This document shows, piece after piece, positions 25,126-33,260 of a stretch of DNA of 36,867 bases; the first letter of the stretch is position 1, and each line of letters starts with the position of its first letter. Made by a program: the position numbers and the translations under genes. The notes below the pieces were generated by a model. The model saw only the letters and a list, made by a program, of their open reading frames with translations, made no database searches and was not told where the DNA came from. The DNA comes from DATKDU01 sp035512595. GTDB taxonomy: Bacteria; Planctomycetota; Planctomycetia; Pirellulales; Pirellulaceae. The stretch lies in NCBI GenBank assembly GCA_035512595.1, contig DATKDU010000402.1, positions 1 through 36,867 on the forward strand, written 5' to 3'.

Positions 25126-25965
25126 ATGTCCCGCCGCCGCTGGTCTCGCCGCTCGTTTCTCGCCGCCTCCGCCAGCGCGGCGGCCAGCACCGCGCTTTTG
25201 ACGCAGCTCGCTTACGCCGCGCCGAAAGACGAATGGATCGAACTGTTCGACGGCAAGTCGCTCGACGGCTGGCACAAGAATCCGCAGAAGATCGGCCACG
25301 GCACCGGCGGCCACTGGCAGGTCGAAGACGGCACGATCACCGGCGAGCAGGATCCCCCCGGTTCGGGCAACGGCGGCATTCTCCTGACCGACCGCAAATT
25401 CGGCGACTTCGAGCTGCTGATCGATCTGAAGCCCGACTGGGGAGTCTGCTCCGGCCTGTTCCTCCGCAGCAACGACAAGGGGCAGTGCTTTCAGATGATG
25501 GTCGATTACCACGACCAGGGCAACGTCGGCCACTTGTACGGCGAAGGGCTCGGCGGCTTCACGATGCGGGCCTTCGATATCGACGGCAAATACGACGACA
25601 ACGAAAAGCTGATCGGCTTTGTCGGCAACAAGGAGATCAGCGCCGCCGAGGCGGGGCTCGTTTCGTCTTGCACCGCAGCCCAGTGGATCAAGACCTGGAA
25701 GCTCGGCGACTGGAACACGGCCCGCGTTCGCGCCCTTGGCAAGTATCCGCGGATCACGACGTGGATCAACGATTTGCAGGTCTGCGTTTTTGACGGCGCC
25801 AATGCCAAGGTCCTTCGCGACGGGAAAGAAACCTACGACCGCGACAAGGTGCTTAAACAACTTGGGGCCGAGGGAAGCATTGCCGTCCAGGTCCACGGCG
25901 GCGCCAATTGGCCCGTCGGGGCAAAATGCCGCTGGAAGAATATCAAGATCAAGCCGTTGGGTTAG
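25126..25965 (+). CDS. Tat-exported DUF1080 (3-keto-disaccharide hydrolase-like) protein
   Basis: The product has 279 residues. The N-terminus (SRRSFLAASAS after a run of Arg) is a twin-arginine-type signal with cleavage expected near AYA-AP (about residue 31). The mature part begins EWIELFDGKSLDGWHKN, the classic DUF1080 opening. It continues with the concanavalin-like jelly-roll pattern (DFELLIDLKPDWG, CSGLFLRSNDKGQ, IAVQVHGGANWP). DUF1080 proteins are abundant in planctomycetes. Some cleave 3-keto-glycosides; the substrate here is unknown. The gene is followed by two same-strand genes at larger gaps, the last a TIM-barrel isomerase, which suggests sugar metabolism in the periplasm and cytoplasm. 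Confidence 0.88.
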   Translation: MSRRRWSRRSFLAASASAAASTALLTQLAYAAPKDEWIELFDGKSLDGWHKNPQKIGHGTGGHWQVEDGTITGEQDPPGSGNGGILLTDRKFGDFELLIDLKPDWGVCSGLFLRSNDKGQCFQMMVDYHDQGNVGHLYGEGLGGFTMRAFDIDGKYDDNEKLIGFVGNKEISAAEAGLVSSCTAAQWIKTWKLGDWNTARVRALGKYPRITTWINDLQVCVFDGANAKVLRDGKETYDRDKVLKQLGAEGSIAVQVHGGANWPVGAKCRWKNIKIKPLG

Positions 25966-26023
25966 GGGTGGGCTTATGGATGCGGCCCCCGACTGATCGT
26001 TTACTGGTCCGAGGACATCCCGG

Positions 26024-27214
26024 ATGCGTTGGCTGTTTTCCGACCCAAAAAGCGCGCATGAGTGCCGGCAGCGCCAGCAGGTTCTGGAGCGGGTGGACCA
26101 CTGGTGGCGCGCATTCGCCCGCCAGCAAGCCGCCATTGCCGACTCGTTCCGCCAGGCGCACTGCACGTTCGACATCCCGTGCTGGATGCAAGAACATCTG
26201 CAAGCCATCGACGACCGGCTCTGCTGGGAATTCGGGCCGGCAACCGGCGGCAGCGGGCACCGGCTGGTGATTACCCCCGAGTCGGAGCACTGGCTGCGCC
26301 CCGTCGTTCGCACGATCATCGAGCGAGCCCCGGTCATCGATGGTTGGGAATTCTTCCCCTATCGACTGGCTGAGGAAGCGGAGCAGGCGATCGCCACGGT
26401 CGAAGGGCGCGTCGGCGCGGACATCACTGGTGCGCTGGTGGAAGCCCGCATTGGTGACTGCCGCAAAGTCGATCTTCGCTTTCATTTTCAGCCCAAGCTG
26501 GCAGTCTCGGATCAGGAGGCCCGCTGTGCCGCGTTCGTCGCCGCGGAGTCGCTCGTGGGGGAAGAAATCCTCGACCATTGGATCGGCTGCATCGATCTCG
26601 GCCCACCTGCGGTGCGCAAGGCGAAGCCCGACTGCCGGCTGCTGTCGCTCGACCGCGTGGGTCCGACGGTTGACGCGCTGATCGGCAGCCTGATCGAGCA
26701 GCTTCCCAGCGAGCCGACCTGGAAGACGATCGAAAACGCCAACTGGTCGGGGGTCGAACTCCATCCCGACGAAGGTGAATCCGATTACTTCGCCCGCGAC
26801 GATCTGTTCGTGGCCATCTCCGGCCGGCTCGACATCTTCGAAGCCTCCCACGGCGGCGGCATCTTTGCCTCCTGCTGCCACTCGCGCTGCGGCGAAACCT
26901 TCTGCTACCTCAAGATCGACGGGTCGCAGGGGCTGTCGCATTCGCAGTTTAACGACCGGGCCGAGATCGAGGAAGCGCTCAACGCCGCACTCGTCGCCGC
27001 CCAGGTCGGCTGCTGTTTCGGCGGCGGCACCGGCCTCCGCTATTCGTACATCGACCTGGCACTGACCGACCTCGACCGCGGCATCGAGATCATTCGCAAG
27101 CTGCTCATTGGCGGCCGCATTCCCAAACGCACCTGGATCCAGTTTTTTGACGACGAACTGGCCCACGAGTGGATCGGCATTCACGCCGATGCTCCCGAGC
27201 CGCCGCTGGGTTAG
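26024..27214 (+). CDS. Conserved-looking cysteine-containing protein, function unknown
   Basis: The product has 396 residues. GAGG 9-10 nt before the ATG is a plausible ribosome binding site. There is no signal peptide or membrane segment. The N-terminal half is helical and Trp/Arg-rich (LERVDHWWRAFARQQ). A C-terminal region has several Cys (FASCCHSRCGETFCYLK, AAQVGCCFGGGTGLRYSYID) and ends with GGRIPKRTWIQFFDDELAHEW. The clustered Cys suggest metal binding or disulphides, but no known zinc motif fits. I do not recognise the family. A palindrome at 27219-27256 follows the stop directly. Confidence 0.65.
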   Translation: MRWLFSDPKSAHECRQRQQVLERVDHWWRAFARQQAAIADSFRQAHCTFDIPCWMQEHLQAIDDRLCWEFGPATGGSGHRLVITPESEHWLRPVVRTIIERAPVIDGWEFFPYRLAEEAEQAIATVEGRVGADITGALVEARIGDCRKVDLRFHFQPKLAVSDQEARCAAFVAAESLVGEEILDHWIGCIDLGPPAVRKAKPDCRLLSLDRVGPTVDALIGSLIEQLPSEPTWKTIENANWSGVELHPDEGESDYFARDDLFVAISGRLDIFEASHGGGIFASCCHSRCGETFCYLKIDGSQGLSHSQFNDRAEIEEALNAALVAAQVGCCFGGGTGLRYSYIDLALTDLDRGIEIIRKLLIGGRIPKRTWIQFFDDELAHEWIGIHADAPEPPLG

Positions 27215-27218
27215 GCTG

Positions 27219-27256
27219 CACAAGCCCGAAGCGCAAGCTTGCGCGTCGGGCTTGTG
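27219..27256 (+). repeat. 38-bp near-perfect palindrome (possible terminator)
   Basis: Outer arms CACAAGCCCGA (27219-27229) and TCGGGCTTGTG (27246-27256) are perfect reverse complements. The centre is a 14-bp self-complementary sequence with AAGCTT in the middle. Only one unpaired base on each side separates centre and arms. It lies 4 nt after the stop of the upstream gene. No T-tract follows. Confidence 0.8.
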
Positions 27257-27336
27257 GGTCGCACCGGTGGCATCCGCCGCCGCCGTCGCGTACATTGTGG
27301 CGCGAAACCACAAATCCACTTTTCGGAGACCTAACC

Positions 27337-28179
27337 GTGGAAAAATGGCCCATTGGTGTTTTCGCCAGCGTCGATGCTGGACTCGGTGTCAAGCTGGAAG
27401 TCGCTCACGAATTGGGCGTCCCGACCATCCAGATCCACGCCCCGCACAAAGAGACCCGCAACCAGGCCGCCGCCGACGCCTTCCTCAAAAAGATCGGCGG
27501 CTACGGCATCGAGCTGACTGCGGTCTTTGGTGGCTTCACCGGCGAGAGCTATGCCGACATTCCCACCGTGTCGAAGACCGTCGGCCTCGTGCCCCCCGAA
27601 ACGCGAGCGGCCCGCACGGCCGAGTTCAAGGAGATCGCCGACTTCGCCAAGGTCCTCGGCTGCCAGGTCGTCGCGTTGCACATCGGCTTCGTCCCGCACG
27701 ACCGCCAGGCCCCCCTCTACAAGCAGATCATCGACGTGGCCCGCGACGTCTGCGACCACATCGCCGCCAGCGGCCAGGCCCTCCATCTGGAAACCGGGCA
27801 GGAGACGGCCGACGACCTGCTACAGTTTATCCAGGACGTCCAGCGCCCGAACCTCTACATTAACTTCGACCCGGCCAACATGATCCTGTACGGCACCGGC
27901 GAGCCGATTGCCGCCCTGAAGAAGGTGGGCAAGTTCGTGCGGAGCGTCCACTGTAAGGACGGCAAATGGGCCGAACAGCCGGGCAAGGAATGGGGGCAGG
28001 AAGTGCCGCTGGGAGACGGGGACGTCGGCATGGAGAACTACCTGCGGACGCTCGATGAGATCGGCTATACCGGCCCGCTGACGATCGAGCGTGAGATCCC
28101 GCAGGAGCCCGAGCGGCAGAAGAAAGAGATCGGCCACGCGATCCGGCTACTGACCGAGCTCAAACAGAAGCTCGGTTAA
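27337..28179 (+). CDS. Sugar phosphate isomerase/epimerase-like TIM barrel protein
   Basis: The product has 280 residues from GTG 27337, supported by GGAGA 8 nt upstream; no ATG exists nearer the conserved start EKWPIGVFASVDAGLG. The protein is a xylose-isomerase-like (AP endonuclease family 2) TIM barrel. Candidate metal ligands appear in order: Glu in LHLETGQET, Asp in INFDPANMI, His in SVHCKDGKW, and Glu in TIEREIPQE. Substrate and exact reaction (isomerase or epimerase) cannot be read from sequence. Proximity to the DUF1080 gene suggests a shared sugar pathway, which is inference. It is convergent with adk. Confidence 0.85.
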   Translation: MEKWPIGVFASVDAGLGVKLEVAHELGVPTIQIHAPHKETRNQAAADAFLKKIGGYGIELTAVFGGFTGESYADIPTVSKTVGLVPPETRAARTAEFKEIADFAKVLGCQVVALHIGFVPHDRQAPLYKQIIDVARDVCDHIAASGQALHLETGQETADDLLQFIQDVQRPNLYINFDPANMILYGTGEPIAALKKVGKFVRSVHCKDGKWAEQPGKEWGQEVPLGDGDVGMENYLRTLDEIGYTGPLTIEREIPQEPERQKKEIGHAIRLLTELKQKLG

Positions 28180-28241
28180 CGTAGCCTCGCGAGCTTCGCG
28201 CTGGCGCCATCCCGTCCACGAGGCCTCGCTCGCTGCTCACG

Positions 28242-28823
28242 TCACCGGTTGCCGCCGCGGCGCTCTGCGATGCCGCGCCAGATGCGCTGAAAGACTTCGT
28301 CAGGGGTGCCCAGCGCATCGACGGTCAAGAGCCGCCCGGTGGCGCGGTAATAGTCGAGCACCGGCGCCGTTTTGCCGTGATAGGTGCTCATCCGCTCGCG
28401 GATCGTGTCCGGATTGTCGTCGGTCCGCCCTTCCTGTTGAGCCCGCTCGAGCATCCGCTTCGTCAACTCCTGCTCGTCGCAGTGCAGCTCGATGACCAGG
28501 TCCAGAGGGGTGCCCCGCTCACGGAGTCGGGCGTCGAACGACTCGGCCTGCTCGACCGTCCGCGGAAAGCCGTCGAACAGGCAGCCGCGGGCGTAATCGG
28601 GGCGGTCCAACTCTTCTCCCACCAGGCTGAGCACGACCGCATCGGGAACCAGCCGTCCCTTGTCCATGTACTCAGCGGCCAGCCGCCCCACCGCCGAATC
28701 CTGTTTCTTGGCGGTTCGCAACAACTCGCCCGTGGACAGATGCGGAATCTGCAAGCGCTCGACCAGACGTTTGCTCTGCGTCCCCTTGCCAGAGCCGGGG
28801 GGGCCGATGAACACGATCAACAT
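28242..28823 (-). CDS. adk: Adenylate kinase
   Basis: The product has 193 residues from ATG 28823 (MLIVFIGPPGSGKGT; P-loop 7-15). A GTG at 28889 would add 22 residues without family character. Typical motifs are IPHLSTGELLR, CLFDGFPRTVEQAE (the FDGFPR signature) and RTDDNPDTIRERM. The LID region is the short type without the Cys-containing zinc finger. It interconverts ATP, ADP and AMP. The order secY-adk at the end of the spc operon is common across bacteria. Confidence 0.96.
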   Translation of the reverse strand: MLIVFIGPPGSGKGTQSKRLVERLQIPHLSTGELLRTAKKQDSAVGRLAAEYMDKGRLVPDAVVLSLVGEELDRPDYARGCLFDGFPRTVEQAESFDARLRERGTPLDLVIELHCDEQELTKRMLERAQQEGRTDDNPDTIRERMSTYHGKTAPVLDYYRATGRLLTVDALGTPDEVFQRIWRGIAERRGGNR

Positions 28824-28889
28824 GGTGGACTTCACCCCCCCGAAAGCCTCCAGGCGCCGCCCATGGGAGGCAACTGCGTCAGCGGTCAC

Positions 28890-30284
28890 TTACCCCTCCA
28901 AAAGCCCGCGATAGTCCCGCATGACCAGGTGACTGTCGATCTTCTGGATCAGGTCGAAGGCCACGCTGACGGCAATCAACAGCCCCGTCCCTCCGTAGAA
29001 GCTGGCCACGTCGGGGCTGACGTTCAAGGCGCTGGAGATCACCGTGGGGACGATCGCCACCACCGACAGGAATGCCGCACCGACATAGGTGATCCGGACC
29101 ATCACCTTTTCCAGGTACTCCGCCGTCCGGCGGCCGGGGCGATACCCCGGGATGAAGGTGCCGAAGTCCTTGAGGTTTTCGGCCATCTCCTTGGGATTGA
29201 AGGTGATCGCGGTCCAGAAGTAGCTGAAGAAGAAAATCAGTGCAATGAAGCACAGGTTGTAGATCAGCGAGGTGCCGCGATTGAAGATCTGCTGCAGGTT
29301 CGTGGATCCATCCGCCAACCAGGTCCAGCCGATTCGCGTGAACCAGCCTCCCAGCATGCCGAACACGATCGCCGGCAGCATGAGCAGGCTGCTGGCGAAG
29401 ATGATCGGCATCACACCCGACTGGTTGAGCCGCAGGGGCAGGTACTGGCGCGAGCCGCCGTAGACGCGGCGTCCGCGGACGTGCTTGGCGCTTTGCGTGG
29501 GGATTTGCCGCTTGCCGAGCGTGATGAACACGACGCCGAAGACGACGGCGACGAACAGCCCGATGAGGACGATGACGTGCTCGACGCCGATATTGGAAAA
29601 GCCGGTCAGCTCGAACTGCATGTTGCCCAAGAAACCGATCAGGGCGTTGGGCATCTGGGCCAGAATGCCGGCCATGATCAAGAGGCTGATCCCGTTGCCG
29701 ATGCCGAACTCGTCGATCTGCTCACCAAGCCACATCACAAACATGGTGCCGCAGGTCATGATGAGCATGCTGGAGAGGAACCAGCTCCAGTGGAGTTGAT
29801 TGACGCCGCTGGCCGCCCGTGTCGTGAACTCGGCGTGGATCATGTTCTCCATGCCTTGCTGGCCGCCGATCATCGAGTGCAGGTAAATGTATCCTTGAAT
29901 CACGCACATCCCGAGCGTCAAGTACCTCGTATATTCATTGATTTTCTTTCGCCCCGTTTCCCCTTCTTTGCGGAGCTCCTCCAGCGGCTTCCACACGCTG
30001 CTCATGAGCTGGAGGATGATCGAAGCCGAGATGTAGGGCATGATCCCCAGGCCGAAGATCGTCAGCCGTCGCAGGTCCGAGGCGCTGATCAGCGAGACCT
30101 GCTGCATCATCTTGAAGACGTCGCTGCCCGACCCCCGCTCAATGTTCTCGTTGAGCTGCGTCTCGTCCACAATCGGGAGCGGGATCTGATATCCCAGGCG
30201 AAACACGGCCAGCAGCATCAGCGTGAAGAAGATCTTCTTGCGCAGCTCGGGAATCGTAAATACCGCGCGAAACTTTTCCCACAT
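28890..30284 (-). CDS. secY: Protein translocase subunit SecY
   Basis: The product has 464 residues with ten membrane segments. The N-terminus (PELRKKIFFTLMLLAVFRLGYQIPLPIVD) is the conserved SecY start. LTIFGLGIMPYISASIILQLM is the plug/TM2 region, and EFGIGNGISLLIMAGI is typical TM5. The cytoplasmic loop ITLGKRQIPTQSAK and the C-terminal TYVGAAFLSVVAIVPTVI with GGTGLLIAVSVAFDLIQKID complete the family signature. AGGAAGAG precedes the ATG. It forms the translocation channel with SecE/SecG. A periplasmic loop of about 40 residues (SMIGGQQGMENMIHAEF...) looks slightly expanded. Confidence 0.97.
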   Translation of the reverse strand: MWEKFRAVFTIPELRKKIFFTLMLLAVFRLGYQIPLPIVDETQLNENIERGSGSDVFKMMQQVSLISASDLRRLTIFGLGIMPYISASIILQLMSSVWKPLEELRKEGETGRKKINEYTRYLTLGMCVIQGYIYLHSMIGGQQGMENMIHAEFTTRAASGVNQLHWSWFLSSMLIMTCGTMFVMWLGEQIDEFGIGNGISLLIMAGILAQMPNALIGFLGNMQFELTGFSNIGVEHVIVLIGLFVAVVFGVVFITLGKRQIPTQSAKHVRGRRVYGGSRQYLPLRLNQSGVMPIIFASSLLMLPAIVFGMLGGWFTRIGWTWLADGSTNLQQIFNRGTSLIYNLCFIALIFFFSYFWTAITFNPKEMAENLKDFGTFIPGYRPGRRTAEYLEKVMVRITYVGAAFLSVVAIVPTVISSALNVSPDVASFYGGTGLLIAVSVAFDLIQKIDSHLVMRDYRGLLEG

Positions 30285-30401
30285 GACTAGCTCTTCCTGC
30301 GGTGAGACCGGCGCGAGCCCTAATCGCTCGCCCTGTTTGCCAAACCTACCAAAATTCGCGTTGGCCCGCCATGCGAGTCTTGTCCCGGCAAGGGCGTGAG
30401 G

Positions 30402-30911
30402 CTACTTGCCGGCGGCGGCCTTTTTCTGGGCGGCCGCCTTTTTCTTGGCGGCGACAGGGGTCCGGCCGGGCAGGACGGTGACGGTGCCCCCCGATTTCTC
30501 GATCTTCTCTTTGGCCGAGGCGCTGAAACGGTGCGCGGAGATCGACAACTTCTTCGTCAGCTCCCCGTCCCCCAGGATCTTGATCAGATCGTGCCGCAGC
30601 TTGATCAGGCCCCGCTCGATGAGGACCTGGGGCGTGACCGCGTCCCCAGTCTCGAAGGCCGCTTCCAGATCGCCGACGTTGACGGCCACGACCCGCAGCG
30701 CAAAGGAGTTCGTAAACCCCCGCTTGGGGACGCGCCGCACCAGCGGCATTCCGCCCCCTTGAAACACGGGAGAAGACTTCCAGCCCGCGCGGGCCCGCTG
30801 CCCTTTGTGACCTTTGCCGGCGGTCTTGCCCTGTCCCGATCCCACGCCGCGGCCGACGCGCGTCGGCTTCTTGTGGGTCTCGACGTCTTGATTGATTTCG
30901 TGCAGGCTCAT
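30402..30911 (-). CDS. rplO: 50S ribosomal protein L15
   Basis: The product has 169 residues. RVGRGVGSGQGKTAGKGHKG near the N-terminus and PLVRRVPKRGFTN are L15 signatures. The C-terminus is extended by a Lys/Ala-rich tail (AAKKKAAAQKKAAAGK) of about 18 residues. ATG 30911 overlaps the rpsE stop as ATGA, so translation is coupled. The 117-nt spacer before secY holds no gene. Confidence 0.96.
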   Translation of the reverse strand: MSLHEINQDVETHKKPTRVGRGVGSGQGKTAGKGHKGQRARAGWKSSPVFQGGGMPLVRRVPKRGFTNSFALRVVAVNVGDLEAAFETGDAVTPQVLIERGLIKLRHDLIKILGDGELTKKLSISAHRFSASAKEKIEKSGGTVTVLPGRTPVAAKKKAAAQKKAAAGK

Positions 30912-31399
30912 GTCAGGCTAACTCCCCGCAAGCGCTCCACGTCTTGCTTCATCCGCAAGAGGCCGAGCGCCTTGATCGTGGCTTTGACGACGGTCACCTG
31001 GTTGTTGGTGCCGAAGCTTTTCGTGATCACGTTGTGAATGCCGGCCGCTTCGCACACGGCCCGCACAGCGGCGCCGGCGATAATCCCGGTGCCGGCTTCG
31101 GCCGGCAGCAGCATCACTTTGGCCGATCCAAAGCGGGCCTCGACCCGGTGCGGGATCGTATCCCCTTCCATCAATGGCACCGAGACCATCGTCCGGGATG
31201 CTTGCTTCTGGGCCTTTTCGACGGCCGGCGGGACTTCGTTGGCTTTGCCGTATCCCCAGCCGACGCGCCCCCGGCCGTCGCCGGAAACGACCATGGCGGC
31301 GAAGCTGAACCGGCGGCCCCCCTTGACCACGGCGGCGCACCGCTTGATCTGGACGGTCTTGTCAATCGTATCGGAGCGTGATTCGCGTTCGCTTGCCAC
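30908..31399 (-). CDS. rpsE: 30S ribosomal protein S5
   Basis: The product has 163 residues from GTG 31399, chosen because AGAGGG lies 8 nt upstream; a TTG at 31432 would add 11 residues but has no ribosome binding site. IKRCAAVVKGGRRFSFAAMVVSGDGRGRVGWGYGKANEVP in pieces is the S5 signature, with EAGTGIIAGAAVRAVCEAAGI at the C-terminal domain. L18 lies 47 nt upstream and L15 overlaps downstream. S5 contributes to decoding accuracy. Confidence 0.95.
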   Translation of the reverse strand: MASERESRSDTIDKTVQIKRCAAVVKGGRRFSFAAMVVSGDGRGRVGWGYGKANEVPPAVEKAQKQASRTMVSVPLMEGDTIPHRVEARFGSAKVMLLPAEAGTGIIAGAAVRAVCEAAGIHNVITKSFGTNNQVTVVKATIKALGLLRMKQDVERLRGVSLT

Positions 31400-31446
31400 T
31401 GCAATACCCTCTGTGGATTGTTCGCTGGCCAATCGCCGGGATTGGC

Positions 31447-31815
31447 CTAAAAGCTGAGCCCCGCTTTGCGAGCCGCATCCGCCAAGGCGGCGACGCGGCC
31501 ATGGTATTTGAAATGTCCCCGGTCGAAGCAGACCTGCTTCACGCCGGCCGCCAGCGCCCGCTCGGCAAGGATCTTGCCCAGCGCCTCCGCCGCCGTCTTG
31601 TTGCCGCCGTAACCTACGGTGGGACGCAGGTCCTTGTCGTTGGTGCTGGCCGAAACGAGCGTCTTGCCGGCCGCATCGTCGATGATCTGGCAGGACAGGT
31701 TGCGGTGGCTGCGATTGACGGTCAGACGAGGCCGATCCGCAGACCCGCGGATCGCCTTGCGGACGCGAAACCGCCGCCGCATGCGGACTTTCCCGAGTCG
31801 TCGATTCTTGTTCAT
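31447..31815 (-). CDS. rplR: 50S ribosomal protein L18
   Basis: The product has 122 residues, normal length. A basic N-terminus (MNKNRRLGKVRMRRRFRVRKAIRGS) and RPRLTVNRSHRNLSCQIIDD are typical, as are GKILAERALAAGVKQVCFDRG and the last about 15 residues (GRVAALADAARKAGL). L18 binds 5S rRNA. The gene follows rplF after a 75-nt spacer. Confidence 0.97.
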   Translation of the reverse strand: MNKNRRLGKVRMRRRFRVRKAIRGSADRPRLTVNRSHRNLSCQIIDDAAGKTLVSASTNDKDLRPTVGYGGNKTAAEALGKILAERALAAGVKQVCFDRGHFKYHGRVAALADAARKAGLSF

Positions 31816-31890
31816 GATTTACAATTCCGAACTGTTACGCCGCCTCCGAAAATAAGAAACGGCCAGTTGCTTCTCACCACTCACCACTCA

Positions 31891-32436
31891 CTACTTCGCC
31901 GCTGCCTTGCCCGGCTTGAGCTTGATGTGCTCGCCCTGGTAGCGGATGCCCTTCCCCTTGTACGGCTCCGGCTTCCGCAGGCTGCGAATCTCGGCGGCGA
32001 ACTGGCCGACGAGCTGCTTGTCGCAGCCTTGAATCACGACGTGCGTTTGATCGGGGCAGGTGACCGTCAGCCCTTCGGGGATCTGCCGGACCAGCTCGTT
32101 GGCCAGGCCCACCCGCAGCGAGAGGGACTTGCCCTTCAGGCTGGCCAGGTAGCCGACGCCGACGATCTCCAGCCGCTTCTCGTACCCTTGCTTCACGCCG
32201 ACGATCATATTGTTGATGATCGAGCGCGACAGGCCGTGCAGGGCCTTGCTCATCCGCTCGTCATTGACGCGGGTCACGACGACCTCTTTCTTGGCGTCGT
32301 CCACCTTGACCTGAATCTCAGGGCGCGGTTCCCAGGCGAGCTTCCCCTTGGGACCTTCGACTTTGACGCTCCGGTCGCTGACGGAGAGCTTTACCCCGTC
32401 GAGGATCGGAATCGGTTTGTTGCCAATGCGGGACAT
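31891..32436 (-). CDS. rplF: 50S ribosomal protein L6
   Basis: The product has 181 residues. MSRIGNKPIPILDGVKL is the classic start, then VKVEGPKGKLAW, MIVGVKQGYEKRLEIVGVGY, and the L6 signature near the end PEPYKGKGIRYQGEHIKLKPGKAA. No clear Shine-Dalgarno is present. Confidence 0.97.
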   Translation of the reverse strand: MSRIGNKPIPILDGVKLSVSDRSVKVEGPKGKLAWEPRPEIQVKVDDAKKEVVVTRVNDERMSKALHGLSRSIINNMIVGVKQGYEKRLEIVGVGYLASLKGKSLSLRVGLANELVRQIPEGLTVTCPDQTHVVIQGCDKQLVGQFAAEIRSLRKPEPYKGKGIRYQGEHIKLKPGKAAAK

Positions 32437-32457
32437 GATCGTATTTCGGATGGTTGA

Positions 32458-32492
32458 TTGCGGATTGGGAATTCGGCGGCTGCAATCCGCAA
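32458..32492. repeat. Hairpin between rpsH and rplF
   Basis: Arms TTGCGGATTG (32458-32467) and CAATCCGCAA (32483-32492) form a perfect 10-bp stem with a 15-nt loop. It directly abuts the rpsH stop codon. There is no T-tract, and it lies inside the operon, so processing or an ancient repeat is likelier than termination. Confidence 0.6.
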
Positions 32493-32888
32493 TTAGTACA
32501 CTTCACACAGAATCTCGCCGCCCATGTTCTTCTGCCGCGCCTCGCGATCGCTGATCACGCCGCCGCTGGTGCTGATGATGCAAATCCCCAGGCCGTTGAG
32601 GACCGGGCGCAGATCGGTCGCCTTGCGGTAGACCCGCCGGCCCGGCGTGCTGACGCGCTTGATGTTCTGGATCACGTGCTCGCCATTGGGGCCGTATTTC
32701 AGCTCCAGGCGCAAATGGCTCACCGGAGCGGCCTGGACTTCCTGCCAGTCCCAGATGAAGCCTTCGCGCTTCAGGACCTCGGCCAGCCCGCGCTTCACCT
32801 TGGACGCGGGAACGTCCACGTGCGGACGCTCCACCCGAATGGCGTTGCGGATTCTCGTCAACATATCGGCGATCGGGTCGGTCAACAT
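32493..32888 (-). CDS. rpsH: 30S ribosomal protein S8
   Basis: The product has 131 residues from ATG 32888 (MLTDPIADMLTRIRNA); the longer frame upstream overlaps rpsN and is not family-like. FIWDWQEVQAAPVSHLRLELKY and ISTSGGVISDREARQKNMGGEILC give the S8 pattern, including the conserved STSxG(V/I)(M/I)(T/S)D(R/K)EAR. S8 binds 16S rRNA and can repress the spc operon. Confidence 0.97.
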   Translation of the reverse strand: MLTDPIADMLTRIRNAIRVERPHVDVPASKVKRGLAEVLKREGFIWDWQEVQAAPVSHLRLELKYGPNGEHVIQNIKRVSTPGRRVYRKATDLRPVLNGLGICIISTSGGVISDREARQKNMGGEILCEVY

Positions 32889-32941
32889 GGCTCTTTCGTT
32901 TCCCGGTGCTTGCCGGGAACGCGCTAGACAGGAAATGCTTC

Positions 32942-33127
32942 TTACCAACTGGCCTTGCGCACGCCCGGGATCATCCCCTGGTCGGCGAGCTTGCGGAAAC
33001 AAATGCGGCAGATTCCGAACTTGCGGTAAACTGCCCGCGGACGGCCGCAGATCTTGCAACGGCGCTTGATCCGCGTGGAAAACTTCGGCACGAGCTTCGA
33101 CTTGGCGACTTTGGATTTACTGGCCAC
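32942..33127 (-). CDS. rpsN: 30S ribosomal protein S14 type Z (zinc-binding)
   Basis: This is a 61-residue protein with a GTG start at 33127. Short zinc-type S14: CKIC and CRIC supply Cys 24, 27, 40 and 43. The signature RPRAVYRKFGICRICFRKLAD is normal, and GMIPGVRKASW ends the protein. No zinc-free paralogue is in the window. Confidence 0.97.
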   Translation of the reverse strand: MASKSKVAKSKLVPKFSTRIKRRCKICGRPRAVYRKFGICRICFRKLADQGMIPGVRKASW

Positions 33128-33167
33128 TTCTGCTTTGCCTTTGGTGCATGAACGCTGAAATGAAGTG

Positions 33168-33253
33168 CATTCGCTCCGCGAATGTATAAAAACTCGCTAC
33201 GTTCCGACAATCTGGTGTGATTTGAGTCCCTGGGGACACTCGCGGAGCGAGTG
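33168..33253. repeat. Two more trinucleotide-loop hairpins, between rpsN and rplE
   Basis: Arms CATTCGC and GCGAATG with loop TCC form a hairpin at 33168-33184. Arms CACTCGC and GCGAGTG with loop GGA form another at 33237-33253, which ends 8 nt before the rplE stop codon. The 133-nt spacer contains no other recognisable signal. Confidence 0.75.
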
Positions 33254-33260
33254 CCCTACC

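Noticed and set aside
24201..25793. 530-codon plus-strand open frame overlapping the kinase and DUF1080 genes
   Set aside because: It overlaps two convincing genes on both strands and has no domain or ribosome binding site.
28824..28889. Longer adk from GTG 28889
   Set aside because: The extra 22 residues are not family-like; MLIVFIGPPGSGKGT is the canonical start.
28377..30290. 637-codon open frame antisense to secY and adk
   Set aside because: It is the complementary-strand shadow of two clearly conserved genes in GC-rich DNA; its translation is His/Asp/Arg-rich without any recognisable domain.
31378..32457. 359-codon plus-strand open frame across rplR and rplF
   Set aside because: Antisense to conserved ribosomal genes; composition typical of a shadow frame.
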